The position numbers were made by a program, and so were the translations under genes. From NCBI GenBank assembly GCA_944391895.1, contig CALXVF010000046.1, positions 1 to 8,711 on the forward strand: a DNA stretch of 8,711 nt. The letters run 5' to 3'. Below are positions 1-6,093 of the stretch, one piece after another. Within the stretch, counting starts at the first letter, position 1; each line of letters begins with the position of its first letter. Origin of the DNA: an uncultured Clostridia bacterium. Its GTDB lineage: Bacteria > Bacillota > Clostridia > TANB77 > CAG-508. The notes beneath the pieces were generated by a model. That model searched no databases. It was not told the DNA's origin and was given only the letters and a program-made list of their open reading frames with translations.

Positions 1-1
1 G

Positions 2-331
2 ATATATGGATGCCAGTGGGATGAAACAATGAGTTGGTTAAGTAGAAATGGATATAATACAGATACAGACTCAAGTTTATGGGGAAATTATGGTAGTAGT
101 TCACCAATAAATACAGGTTCAGTTTCAACATATAAAGCAAACGAAATATTTGATTTAGCCGGAAACTATTTTGAATGGACACAAGAGGCGTACTCTACTA
201 ACTACCGCGTTCTTCGTGGTGGTGGTTGCGACGGTTCCGGTTTAGTTTATCCTGGTTCGGACCGTGACATCAGCCTTGCGTTCAGTTTCTTCGGTAGCTA
301 TTCAGCTCGTGTTACACTTTATATTTCATAG
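2..331 (+). CDS. FGE-sulfatase / C-type-lectin-fold protein, 3' end only; candidate DGR target protein
   Basis: The reading frame is open from the left edge, so this is the C-terminal 109 residues of a longer protein whose start lies outside the window. The ATG at 29 is probably internal, since codons before it (IYGCQWDET) continue the same fold. The motif DLAGNYFEWT followed by YRVLRGGG matches the core of the FGE-sulfatase (SUMF1) family, whose usual form is D-AGNVWEWT...RVLRGGSW. The last residues, ARVTLYIS, match its usual 'R-ALYI' C-terminus. Many proteins with this fold in gut Firmicutes are ligand-binding lectin-like proteins rather than true formylglycine-generating enzymes, and several are DGR targets. 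The final ~47 codons differ sharply in composition from the rest (see the separate variable-region entry). A terminator follows at 433-474. The family assignment is fairly secure; enzymatic activity is not claimed, and the cellular location cannot be seen because the N-terminus is missing. Confidence 0.75.
   Translation: MYGCQWDETMSWLSRNGYNTDTDSSLWGNYGSSSPINTGSVSTYKANEIFDLAGNYFEWTQEAYSTNYRVLRGGGCDGSGLVYPGSDRDISLAFSFFGSYSARVTLYIS
188..328 (+). other. candidate variable region (VR) of a diversity-generating retroelement
   Basis: Over these 47 codons about 40 end in C or T, whereas the preceding codons of the same gene mostly end in A or T. In 206-313 adenine makes up about 11 of 108 bases and GC is about 53%, in a genome region near 30% GC with very high adenine. 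All four arginines use CGC or CGT, while upstream the gene uses AGA. This fits adenine-specific mutagenic retrohoming, an established DGR mechanism: conserved scaffold residues are coded without adenine, and variable residues derive from AAY codons in a template repeat, giving codons such as TGC, GAC, GGT, TCC, ATC, AGC, TTC and TAT. The tract also sits at the C-terminus of a C-type-lectin-like fold, where DGR variable regions normally lie. No template repeat or reverse transcriptase is present here, so the call is an inference and the limits are approximate. Confidence 0.6.
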
Positions 332-373
332 TATTGTAAACAGTATTATAGGAATGCTTGTGGCTGGTATAGT

Positions 374-388
374 TACACTGAAAGTGTA
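374..388 (+). repeat. small inverted repeat downstream of the candidate VR
   Basis: TACACT and AGTGTA form a perfect 6-bp inverted repeat around GAA, and outer GTAT/ATAC bases (367-370 and 388-391) could extend it across a bulge. No T-tract follows, so it is not a terminator. Known DGR target sites often carry a short DNA hairpin just after the VR. Here it lies 42 bases beyond the stop codon, farther than in the best-studied cases. It may equally be chance in AT-rich DNA. Confidence 0.3.
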
Positions 389-432
389 TACAAGTTCACA
401 TAATATTAAAAAAGCAATAAAGAATTAAACAT

Positions 433-474
433 GAAACGGTCTTGTAGCAAAAGCTAAAAGGTCGTTTCTTTTTT
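433..474 (+). terminator. intrinsic terminator after the FGE-like gene
   Basis: GAAACG (433-438) pairs with CGTTTC (463-468). An inner perfect stem, TAGC-AAAA-GCTA, lies within it, and G-U/A-U pairs join the two. The stem runs directly into a T-rich tract (466-474). It separates the FGE-like gene from the amidase unit. Confidence 0.8.
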
Positions 475-509
475 CAATTGCTATAGACATAAGAAGTTCA
501 ATTTTTTTC

Positions 510-538
510 TTGCAAAAAAATAGCACTTGATATACAAT
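510..538 (+). promoter_or_regulatory. putative sigma-A-type promoter of the amidase gene
   Basis: TTGCAA (510-515) and TACAAT (533-538) are separated by 17 bases. It follows a terminator and precedes the amidase gene. Transcription would begin near 545, which puts the ribosome binding site (GAGGGG, 546-551) almost at the 5' end of the mRNA. That is tight, so the true promoter could lie slightly upstream. Confidence 0.5.
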
Positions 539-557
539 AATGCCTGAGGGGAATGAA

Positions 558-2246
558 ATGAAAAAGACAAGTAGAAAAATAATATGTAGTATACTAATTT
601 GCATAATAATTTATATAATATCAGGAATAAATATGAGTTTTGCAGAAACAGTAAAAACAATGAAAATAGTAATTGATCCAGGACATGGCGGACATGAAAC
701 TGGAGCAATCAACTATAATTATGGAATAATGGAAAAAGACATCACCTTAAAAACAGCAAGATACTTAAAAGAATACTTTGATGATTACTATGGTGTAGAA
801 ATCATCATGACACATAATGGACTAGATAATAATACAGAAATGTCAGTATTAGATAGAGGAATGTGTGCTAGAAATAATAAAGCAGATTTACTTTTGTGTC
901 TACACTTCAACGCCACACTAGGTGAAGCAGATTGGCATGGAGCAGAAGTTTATGTAACAGACAATACATCATGCTATAAATATAACCAAGAATCATCAGA
1001 AATAGGAAATGCTATATTGGGTAATTTATCAAGTTTAGGAATATATAACAGAGGAGTTAAAACTAGACTTTGTAACGATGTAGGACCAAAATGGGAATAT
1101 TCAGATGGAACAAAAGCTGATTATTACGGCATAATAAGATATGCAATGAAAGGAAATGCAGAAGATAGAGGACCGGATATAACAAAAGGAACAGGAATTA
1201 CATCTATTCTAATAGAACATTGTTTCATACAAGGAAGTGATGTACAGTTTATAAATACAGATGCGAAACTAAAGAAATTAGCAGAAGCTGATGGAAAAGC
1301 TGTAGTAGATCATTATGGACTAAAAAAGAAAACAGACGTGGTAGCAGAAATTATATTGAATAAATCAAATGTAAGTATTGTAGTGGGAGAAAAAACAAAA
1401 ATAGATGCAAGTATTTCACCATCAACAGCGATAAATAAAAAAATAAATTGGACAACAAATAATTCAAAAGTAGCAACAGTTGACCAAAATGGTAATATAA
1501 CTGCAGTAGGAGATGGAACAGCAGTAATTACAGCCACAGCAGATGGAAATGATAGAATATCTGCAAATGTTCAAGTTACAGTCATAAATCCAAATATCAC
1601 AATTCAAAATGGTGAAAAAGCAAGCATGCTAATAGGTTCAAAAATGCAATTATTTACAGATACAGGAAGCTTAGACAGTAAAGTAACATTCAAATCATCT
1701 GATGAAAATATTTTAAAGGTTGATGCAAATGGATTAGTAACAGGAGTGAAAGAAGGAACAGCAAAAATTACAGCAACTTATGAGCAATATAAAAAGACAG
1801 ATATCATAGAGATAACTGTAAATAAACTAGTAGAATCAGAAAAAATAGAAATAGAAGATTACAAAGAAACAAATGGAGTTATATCTAATTTTGCAAGAGA
1901 AATTAGTGCTGAAGAATTTGCAAAACATATTAAAGTTACAGGAGATTTGAAAGTAAAAGTCAATGCAGAAAAAATCGTTGGAACTGGTACAAAAATTGAA
2001 ATTTACAGAGGAGATAATTGCATACAAACTTATATTTGCAAATTATATGGTGATATAAATGGGGACGGTAAAATTTCAGCAATAGACTATATGCTTGTAA
2101 TGAATAAAATAATGGAAGTAAAAAACATAACAGGTGATATAGAAAAAGATGTAGCAGACATAAATGAAGATAATAAAATTTCCGCAATAGATTATATGAT
2201 GATAATGAATGACATCTTAGACGTAAGAGAAATTTCAGCGAGATAA
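558..2246 (+). CDS. secreted N-acetylmuramoyl-L-alanine amidase with two Big_2 domains and a C-terminal dockerin
   Basis: A 562-residue exported peptidoglycan hydrolase expected to cut the amide bond between N-acetylmuramic acid and L-alanine. Residues 1-29 are a signal peptide (basic start, long hydrophobic core, SFA|E cleavage). The Amidase_3 domain (~36-260) shows the zinc ligands H43 (IDPGHGG), E59 (GIMEKD) and H116 (LHFNA), and the catalytic glutamate E220 (LIEHCF). Two Big_2 immunoglobulin-like domains follow (~268-345 and ~350-425), then a ~65-residue linker module, then a dockerin-like pair of calcium loops (497-557: DINGDGKISAID and DINEDNKISAID). The start at 558 is preferred over an ATG at 540 because GAGGGG lies 6 bases before it and a signal peptide follows directly. 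It is probably co-transcribed with the next gene, 11 bases downstream. All catalytic residues are intact. A role in wall remodelling or cell separation is inferred; the dockerin suggests non-covalent docking to a partner. Confidence 0.9.
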   Translation: MKKTSRKIICSILICIIIYIISGINMSFAETVKTMKIVIDPGHGGHETGAINYNYGIMEKDITLKTARYLKEYFDDYYGVEIIMTHNGLDNNTEMSVLDRGMCARNNKADLLLCLHFNATLGEADWHGAEVYVTDNTSCYKYNQESSEIGNAILGNLSSLGIYNRGVKTRLCNDVGPKWEYSDGTKADYYGIIRYAMKGNAEDRGPDITKGTGITSILIEHCFIQGSDVQFINTDAKLKKLAEADGKAVVDHYGLKKKTDVVAEIILNKSNVSIVVGEKTKIDASISPSTAINKKINWTTNNSKVATVDQNGNITAVGDGTAVITATADGNDRISANVQVTVINPNITIQNGEKASMLIGSKMQLFTDTGSLDSKVTFKSSDENILKVDANGLVTGVKEGTAKITATYEQYKKTDIIEITVNKLVESEKIEIEDYKETNGVISNFAREISAEEFAKHIKVTGDLKVKVNAEKIVGTGTKIEIYRGDNCIQTYICKLYGDINGDGKISAIDYMLVMNKIMEVKNITGDIEKDVADINEDNKISAIDYMMIMNDILDVREISAR

Positions 2247-2257
2247 AGGAGTAACAT

Positions 2258-3268
2258 ATGAGAAAGAAAACAATACAATTAGTAACAATTATTATGATAA
2301 TAAGTATAGTACTTTTTATACCAAACACAATAAAAGCTGCTAAAGGACTTACTGTAAGTGTTTCAAATAAGAATCCAGAGGTAGGAAATACATTTACATT
2401 AACAGTAGGAAGCGGAGTAGGTGGAAGAATAAGTATGAAATCATCAAATCCATCAGTTGTAAGTGTTACAGAAACTCAAAGTATAAAATACGATTCAGAA
2501 ACATTTACATTAACCGCAAAATCTGCTGGAACGACTACAATAACAGTTACAGCTGTAGACTTGGCAACAACAGACCCAGTACCAGTAGAAGTTACTGGTA
2601 GTAAATCTGTTACAATAACTGTTAAAGAAAAGCAAAAACCAGCAACAGAACCACCAAGTAATTCTAATAATTCAAACAATAACAACAATAATTCCTCAAA
2701 CAAAACACCAGCAAGTAACAAACCAAATACAAATAAAGATAAAGTAAAAGATGTCAAAGAAACAGAACAAGAAGAGGAAGCAACACCACAATTCGGTATG
2801 AACTCATTAATGTTAACTGGAGTAAAAGAAAATGGTGAAAAGCAAGAAATAGCATTTACTCCAACATTTAATATAGACACTTATGAATATACTTGTAATA
2901 TTGCTAGCGATATAAAAGATATTGAAGTAGCAACAGAAGCTGGAGAGTATAATGATTATGTAAAAATAGAAAAGCCAGAAACATTTGTCGAAGGCGAAAA
3001 CATAATAAAAATAACAATGTCAAAAGATGACCAAAACTTAACCTATACAATTAAAGTTATTAAAGAAACATCTACAGAAATGGTGCAAGAAGTAGAAAAC
3101 GAGGAGAATAAACAGCAAAATAATCAAAGTGCTACAATAACACTCACAATACCACAATTTATAGGAGTAATAATTGCAATATGTTTAATAGAAGGGGTAC
3201 TATTAAAAATGCCATGGAAAAAATTATGTGGCAAAAGAAAGGAAAAACATGTATCAAATAATATGTAA
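2258..3268 (+). CDS. membrane-anchored surface protein with Big-like and cadherin-like domains
   Basis: A 336-residue protein with a signal peptide (1-27, cleavage near IKA|A). A Big-like beta-sandwich covers ~29-122, with the typical SSNPSVVSV and KSAGTTTITVTAVD strands. A low-complexity Asn/Pro/Thr then Lys/Glu-rich linker (~125-178) follows, then a cadherin-like beta-sandwich domain (~181-267; FNIDTYEYTCNI ... EGENIIKITM ... YTIKVIKE). A C-terminal transmembrane helix (~301-318) has a short basic cytoplasmic tail. This architecture displays two domains outside the membrane on a flexible stalk. The ribosome binding site AAAGGAG (2245-2251) overlaps the amidase stop codon, so the two genes look translationally linked. 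Its 3' end overlaps tsaE by 20 bases. No enzymatic motif is visible. A role as scaffold or receptor for the dockerin amidase is an attractive but unproven inference. No sortase motif is seen; anchoring is by the membrane helix. Confidence 0.85.
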   Translation: MRKKTIQLVTIIMIISIVLFIPNTIKAAKGLTVSVSNKNPEVGNTFTLTVGSGVGGRISMKSSNPSVVSVTETQSIKYDSETFTLTAKSAGTTTITVTAVDLATTDPVPVEVTGSKSVTITVKEKQKPATEPPSNSNNSNNNNNNSSNKTPASNKPNTNKDKVKDVKETEQEEEATPQFGMNSLMLTGVKENGEKQEIAFTPTFNIDTYEYTCNIASDIKDIEVATEAGEYNDYVKIEKPETFVEGENIIKITMSKDDQNLTYTIKVIKETSTEMVQEVENEENKQQNNQSATITLTIPQFIGVIIAICLIEGVLLKMPWKKLCGKRKEKHVSNNM

Positions 3269-3722
3269 AAGTGAATTTCAAACAAAAGAATACGCGAAAA
3301 AATTAGCAGAAAATTTAAAATGTGGAGATGTACTAGTCTTATCAGGAGAATTAGGAGCGGGAAAAACAAAATTTGTTGAAGGGCTTCTTAATTACTTTGA
3401 TCTTCAAGACGAAATATCAAGCCCAACATACACAATAGTAAACGAATACAAAAATGACAAAATAAATATATATCATTTTGATTTGTATAGATTAGGAGAT
3501 ATATATGAATTTGAAAATATTGGAGGAGAAGAATACTTTTCAAAGGGTATTTGTATATTTGAGTGGGGAGAGATCATAGAAGATATTTTACCAAATGACT
3601 ATATTAAAATATCTTTTACAAAATCAGAAGAAAATCCAGAATATAGAATTTTAAATATAGAAACATTTGGAGAAAAATTTAATAATATTAATTTTGGAGA
3701 AATATATAATACTTTACAGTAG
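3249..3722 (+). CDS. tsaE: tRNA threonylcarbamoyladenosine biosynthesis ATPase TsaE
   Basis: A 157-residue P-loop ATPase, close to the usual length of ~150. TsaE works with TsaB and TsaD in the cytoplasm to place threonylcarbamoyl on A37 of ANN-decoding tRNAs. The Walker A motif is GELGAGKT (33-40). The family signatures SPTYTIVNEY (58-67), YHFDLYRL (75-82, with the conserved Asp at 78) and IFEWGE (103-108) are all present. The ATG at 3249 is chosen because AAAGAAAGG (3234-3242) stands at the right distance; an in-frame ATG at 3228 would place seven extra residues before the family's normal N-terminus. The gene overlaps the preceding surface-protein gene by 20 bases in another frame, which suggests coupled translation. 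tsaB, tsaD and rimI, often adjacent in Firmicutes, are not here. No terminator follows, so transcripts may read into the next unit. Confidence 0.95.
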   Translation: MYQIICKSEFQTKEYAKKLAENLKCGDVLVLSGELGAGKTKFVEGLLNYFDLQDEISSPTYTIVNEYKNDKINIYHFDLYRLGDIYEFENIGGEEYFSKGICIFEWGEIIEDILPNDYIKISFTKSEENPEYRILNIETFGEKFNNINFGEIYNTLQ

Positions 3723-3741
3723 ACATAAAATGTGATATAAT
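3713..3741 (+). promoter_or_regulatory. strong extended -10 promoter for the 116-residue protein gene
   Basis: TTTACA (3713-3718) and a perfect TATAAT (3736-3741) are separated by 17 bases, with an extended -10 TG at 3733-3734. The -35 box lies inside the last codons of tsaE. The predicted start near 3748 leaves a ~28-base leader containing the ribosome binding site AAAGGAG (3761-3767). Confidence 0.8.
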
Positions 3742-3775
3742 ATAAGCTACATTAAATAAAAAAGGAGTGAGAAGC

Positions 3776-4126
3776 ATGCAAAAACCAAAATATTGGTTGG
3801 TATGCGTTGAGAGGGATTTGGAAACCAACGAACGGTACGAAATCTTTCAATGCTCAACTAAGGATGTCGAGGAGGTAACAGTTCCATATGGAACCATGTA
3901 CTTCTGCTTCGTGGACGGAGAAATGAGTCAGCAAGAAATTGCTGAGAAATTGACGAATGTTAGGATTGGACACATTGTAACTATGCCGGAAATTTTTATT
4001 CAAAATAAACCAATATATGCGGTCGGACAACTTGTTATAGATATCGATGGAAACAAGTTTGTCATAAACGCTAAAAATAGGACAGCAATTAACCTGACGG
4101 ATGACATGGTTGTAGTAGACATTTAA
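3776..4126 (+). CDS. 116-residue protein of unknown function, independently transcribed
   Basis: I do not recognise this protein. It starts MQKPKYWLVCVERD and has no signal peptide or membrane helix, so it is probably cytoplasmic. It has about as many acidic as basic residues, a predicted mixed alpha/beta pattern, three cysteines (one in WLVCVE, one in FQCSTK, one in YFCFVD) and no obvious catalytic or DNA-binding motif. The ATG at 3776 is chosen over a GTG at 3767 because the GTG lies inside the ribosome binding site AAAGGAGTGAG. The gene has its own strong promoter and a strong terminator, so it forms a monocistronic unit. GC is about 39% against roughly a quarter in tsaE, with many G- and C-ending codons and CGG/AGG arginines unlike neighbouring genes. 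This suggests either selection for high expression or a different history. The intact reading frame with flanking signals makes it a real gene; its function is open. Confidence 0.8.
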   Translation: MQKPKYWLVCVERDLETNERYEIFQCSTKDVEEVTVPYGTMYFCFVDGEMSQQEIAEKLTNVRIGHIVTMPEIFIQNKPIYAVGQLVIDIDGNKFVINAKNRTAINLTDDMVVVDI

Positions 4127-4137
4127 ACTAAACTCCA

Positions 4138-4177
4138 CTTCCCTGCTGAAACTCGTTTTCGGCAGGGAAGTTTCTTA
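4138..4177 (+). terminator. strong intrinsic terminator after the 116-residue protein gene
   Basis: CTTCCCTGC (4138-4146) pairs perfectly with GCAGGGAAG (4162-4170). Inner TGAAA/TTTCG pairs (one G-U) extend the stem to 14 bp around a CTCGT loop. TTTCTTAT follows. The stem is unusually GC-rich for this region. Confidence 0.85.
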
Positions 4178-4217
4178 TATAGCAAAAAAATAAATGAATT
4201 TGCTTTTGTTCTTGCTA

Positions 4218-4246
4218 TTGTAAAATCAATTTATTTATGTTAATAT
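4218..4246 (+). promoter_or_regulatory. putative promoter of the lepA-rlmB operon
   Basis: TTGTAA (4218-4223) and TAATAT (4241-4246) are 17 bases apart, with an extended -10 TG at 4238-4239. It lies between the preceding terminator and lepA, where a new promoter is needed. The leader would be about 17 bases, ending in AGAAAGGA (4257-4264) before the lepA ATG. Confidence 0.6.
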
Positions 4247-4269
4247 TTTAGATAAAAGAAAGGAAAAAT

Positions 4270-6081
4270 ATGAAAGATAAAAAATACATTAGAAATTTTA
4301 GTATAATAGCACATATAGACCATGGAAAATCAACATTAGCAGATAGATTGATTGAAATGACAGGAGTTCTAACAAAAAGAGAAATGTCAGAACAAGTACT
4401 AGATAATATGGACATCGAGAAAGAAAGAGGAATTACAATCAAATCACAAGCAATAAGAATGAAATATAATGCCAAAGATGGGAATACATATGAGTTAAAT
4501 CTAATAGATACACCTGGACATGTAGACTTTAACTATGAAGTTTCAAGAAGTTTGGCAGCGTGTGAAGGAGCCATATTAGTAGTAGATAGTACACAAGGAG
4601 TAGAAGCACAAACTCTAGCTAATGTATATTTAGCAATAGATAATAATCTAGAAGTAGTACCTGTAATAAACAAAATAGACCTTCCAAGTGCAAGACCTGA
4701 CGAAGTAAAAGAAGAAATAGAAAATATAATAGGAATACCAGCTATGGATAGTCCTTGTATTTCAGCAAAAACAGGACTAAATGTAGAAGAGGTATTAGAA
4801 AAAATAGTAACAGATATACCTGCACCAACCGGAGATGAAAACGCTCCACTTAAAGCATTAATCTTTGATTCAATCTATAATGATTATAAAGGAGCGTTAG
4901 CTTATGTCAGAATTAAAGATGGCACAGTAAAAGTAGGAGACGAAATAAAACTAATGTCATCTGGGAAAAACTTTTTAGTCACAGAAGTAGGATATTTTGA
5001 ACCAGGAAGATATGAAGTGACTGATGAACTTAGTGCAGGTGAGGTTGGATATATTGCTGCAAGTATAAAAAGCCTATCAGATATAAGAGTTGGAGATACA
5101 ATCACAAATAATCAAAAACTAGCAAAAGAACCACTTCCAGGATATCAAAAAGTAAATCCAATGGTATATTGTGGATTGTACCCTATGGATGGAAGCGATT
5201 ACGAAAACTTGAAAGTTGCACTAGAAAAACTACAATTAAATGATGCTGCATTAGAATATGAACCAGAAACATCAAATGCTTTAGGTTCAGGATTTAGATG
5301 TGGATTTTTAGGACTATTGCATCTAGAAATAATAGAAGAAAGACTAGATAGAGAATTCGACCTAAGCTTAATTACAACAGCACCATCAGTTATATATAAA
5401 GTGTATAAAACAGATGGAGAAATGATGGAAATATATAATCCAACAGATCTTCCAGAACCAGCTAAAATAAGTAGAATAGAAGAGCCTTATGTTGAAGCTA
5501 GTATAATGGTGCCAAAAGATTTTGTAGGAAATGTAATGGGACTTTGTCAAGATAGAAGAGGCATATATATAGATATGCAATATTTAGATGAAAATAGAGT
5601 AACATTAAAATATGAATTACCATTAAATGAAATAATATATGACTTTTTCGACACATTAAAATCTAAAACAAAAGGATATGCTTCACTTGATTATTACCTA
5701 AAAGAATATAAAGAATCAGATTTAGTAAAACTAGATATATATGTAAATAATGAACCAGTAGATGCACTATCTTTTATAGTGCATAGGTCAAATGCATACA
5801 ATAGAGGAAGAACATTAACAGAAAGACTAAAAGAAGAAATTCCAAGACAATTATTTACAATACCAATACAAGCAGCAATTGGAGGACAAATAATTGCAAG
5901 AGAAACAATCTCTGCATTAAGAAAAGATGTTTTAGCAAAATGCTATGGAGGAGATATAACAAGAAAGAAAAAACTACTTGAAAAACAAAAAAGAGGTAAA
6001 AAGCGTATGAGAGAGTTTGGAAATGTAGAAATTCCTCAAGAAGCATTTTTAAATGTGCTAAAAGCAGATAATAAAGAATAG
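4270..6081 (+). CDS. lepA: elongation factor 4 (LepA), ribosome back-translocating GTPase
   Basis: At 603 residues this is full length for the family (~600). LepA is a ribosome-associated translational GTPase related to EF-G, linked to back-translocation and to 30S subunit assembly. The G domain shows G1 AHIDHGKST (14-22), G3 DTPGH (80-84), G4 NKID (134-137) and G5 SAK (165-167), with the effector-region ERGIT at 52-56. Domains II, III and V follow, including FRCGFLGLLHLEIIEERL in domain III. The LepA-specific C-terminal domain ends in the conserved KKRMREFGNVEIPQEAFL segment. No key residue is missing. AGAAAGGA precedes the ATG by about 5 bases. The gene heads an apparent operon with rlmB (12-base gap) and an uncharacterised membrane protein, so it pairs a ribosomal GTPase with an rRNA methyltransferase just upstream of a rRNA operon. 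Confidence 0.98.
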   Translation: MKDKKYIRNFSIIAHIDHGKSTLADRLIEMTGVLTKREMSEQVLDNMDIEKERGITIKSQAIRMKYNAKDGNTYELNLIDTPGHVDFNYEVSRSLAACEGAILVVDSTQGVEAQTLANVYLAIDNNLEVVPVINKIDLPSARPDEVKEEIENIIGIPAMDSPCISAKTGLNVEEVLEKIVTDIPAPTGDENAPLKALIFDSIYNDYKGALAYVRIKDGTVKVGDEIKLMSSGKNFLVTEVGYFEPGRYEVTDELSAGEVGYIAASIKSLSDIRVGDTITNNQKLAKEPLPGYQKVNPMVYCGLYPMDGSDYENLKVALEKLQLNDAALEYEPETSNALGSGFRCGFLGLLHLEIIEERLDREFDLSLITTAPSVIYKVYKTDGEMMEIYNPTDLPEPAKISRIEEPYVEASIMVPKDFVGNVMGLCQDRRGIYIDMQYLDENRVTLKYELPLNEIIYDFFDTLKSKTKGYASLDYYLKEYKESDLVKLDIYVNNEPVDALSFIVHRSNAYNRGRTLTERLKEEIPRQLFTIPIQAAIGGQIIARETISALRKDVLAKCYGGDITRKKKLLEKQKRGKKRMREFGNVEIPQEAFLNVLKADNKE

Positions 6082-6093
6082 AAAGGTATAATA

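Noticed and set aside
354..428. Possible 24-residue small ORF (MLVAGIVTLKVY...) after the FGE-like gene
   Set aside because: There is no properly spaced ribosome binding site and no promoter. The frame is also open upstream through the variable tract without a start, so chance is more likely.
540..557. Upstream ATG for the amidase gene
   Set aside because: It overlaps the predicted -10 region and has no ribosome binding site; the ATG at 558 has both a good site and a signal peptide directly after it.
332..557. Search for a DGR template repeat, accessory gene or reverse transcriptase next to the candidate variable region
   Set aside because: I see no near-copy of the variable tract and no RT motif here or elsewhere in the window, so none is annotated.
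2656..2700. AAT/AAC-rich tract as a possible microsatellite or CRISPR-like repeat
   Set aside because: It encodes the in-frame Asn-rich stalk of the surface protein and has no regular repeat-spacer structure. No CRISPR array is seen anywhere.
2476..2880. Long minus-strand ORF opposite the Asn/Thr-rich surface-protein gene
   Set aside because: It has no ribosome binding site, and its low-complexity Leu/Val/Ser content mirrors the Asn/Thr-rich codons of the real gene.
3124..3369. Minus-strand ORF across the surface protein / tsaE overlap, and other minus-strand ORFs rich in Phe, Leu and Ile
   Set aside because: All lie opposite well-supported genes and have the composition expected from the complement of A-rich coding sequence.
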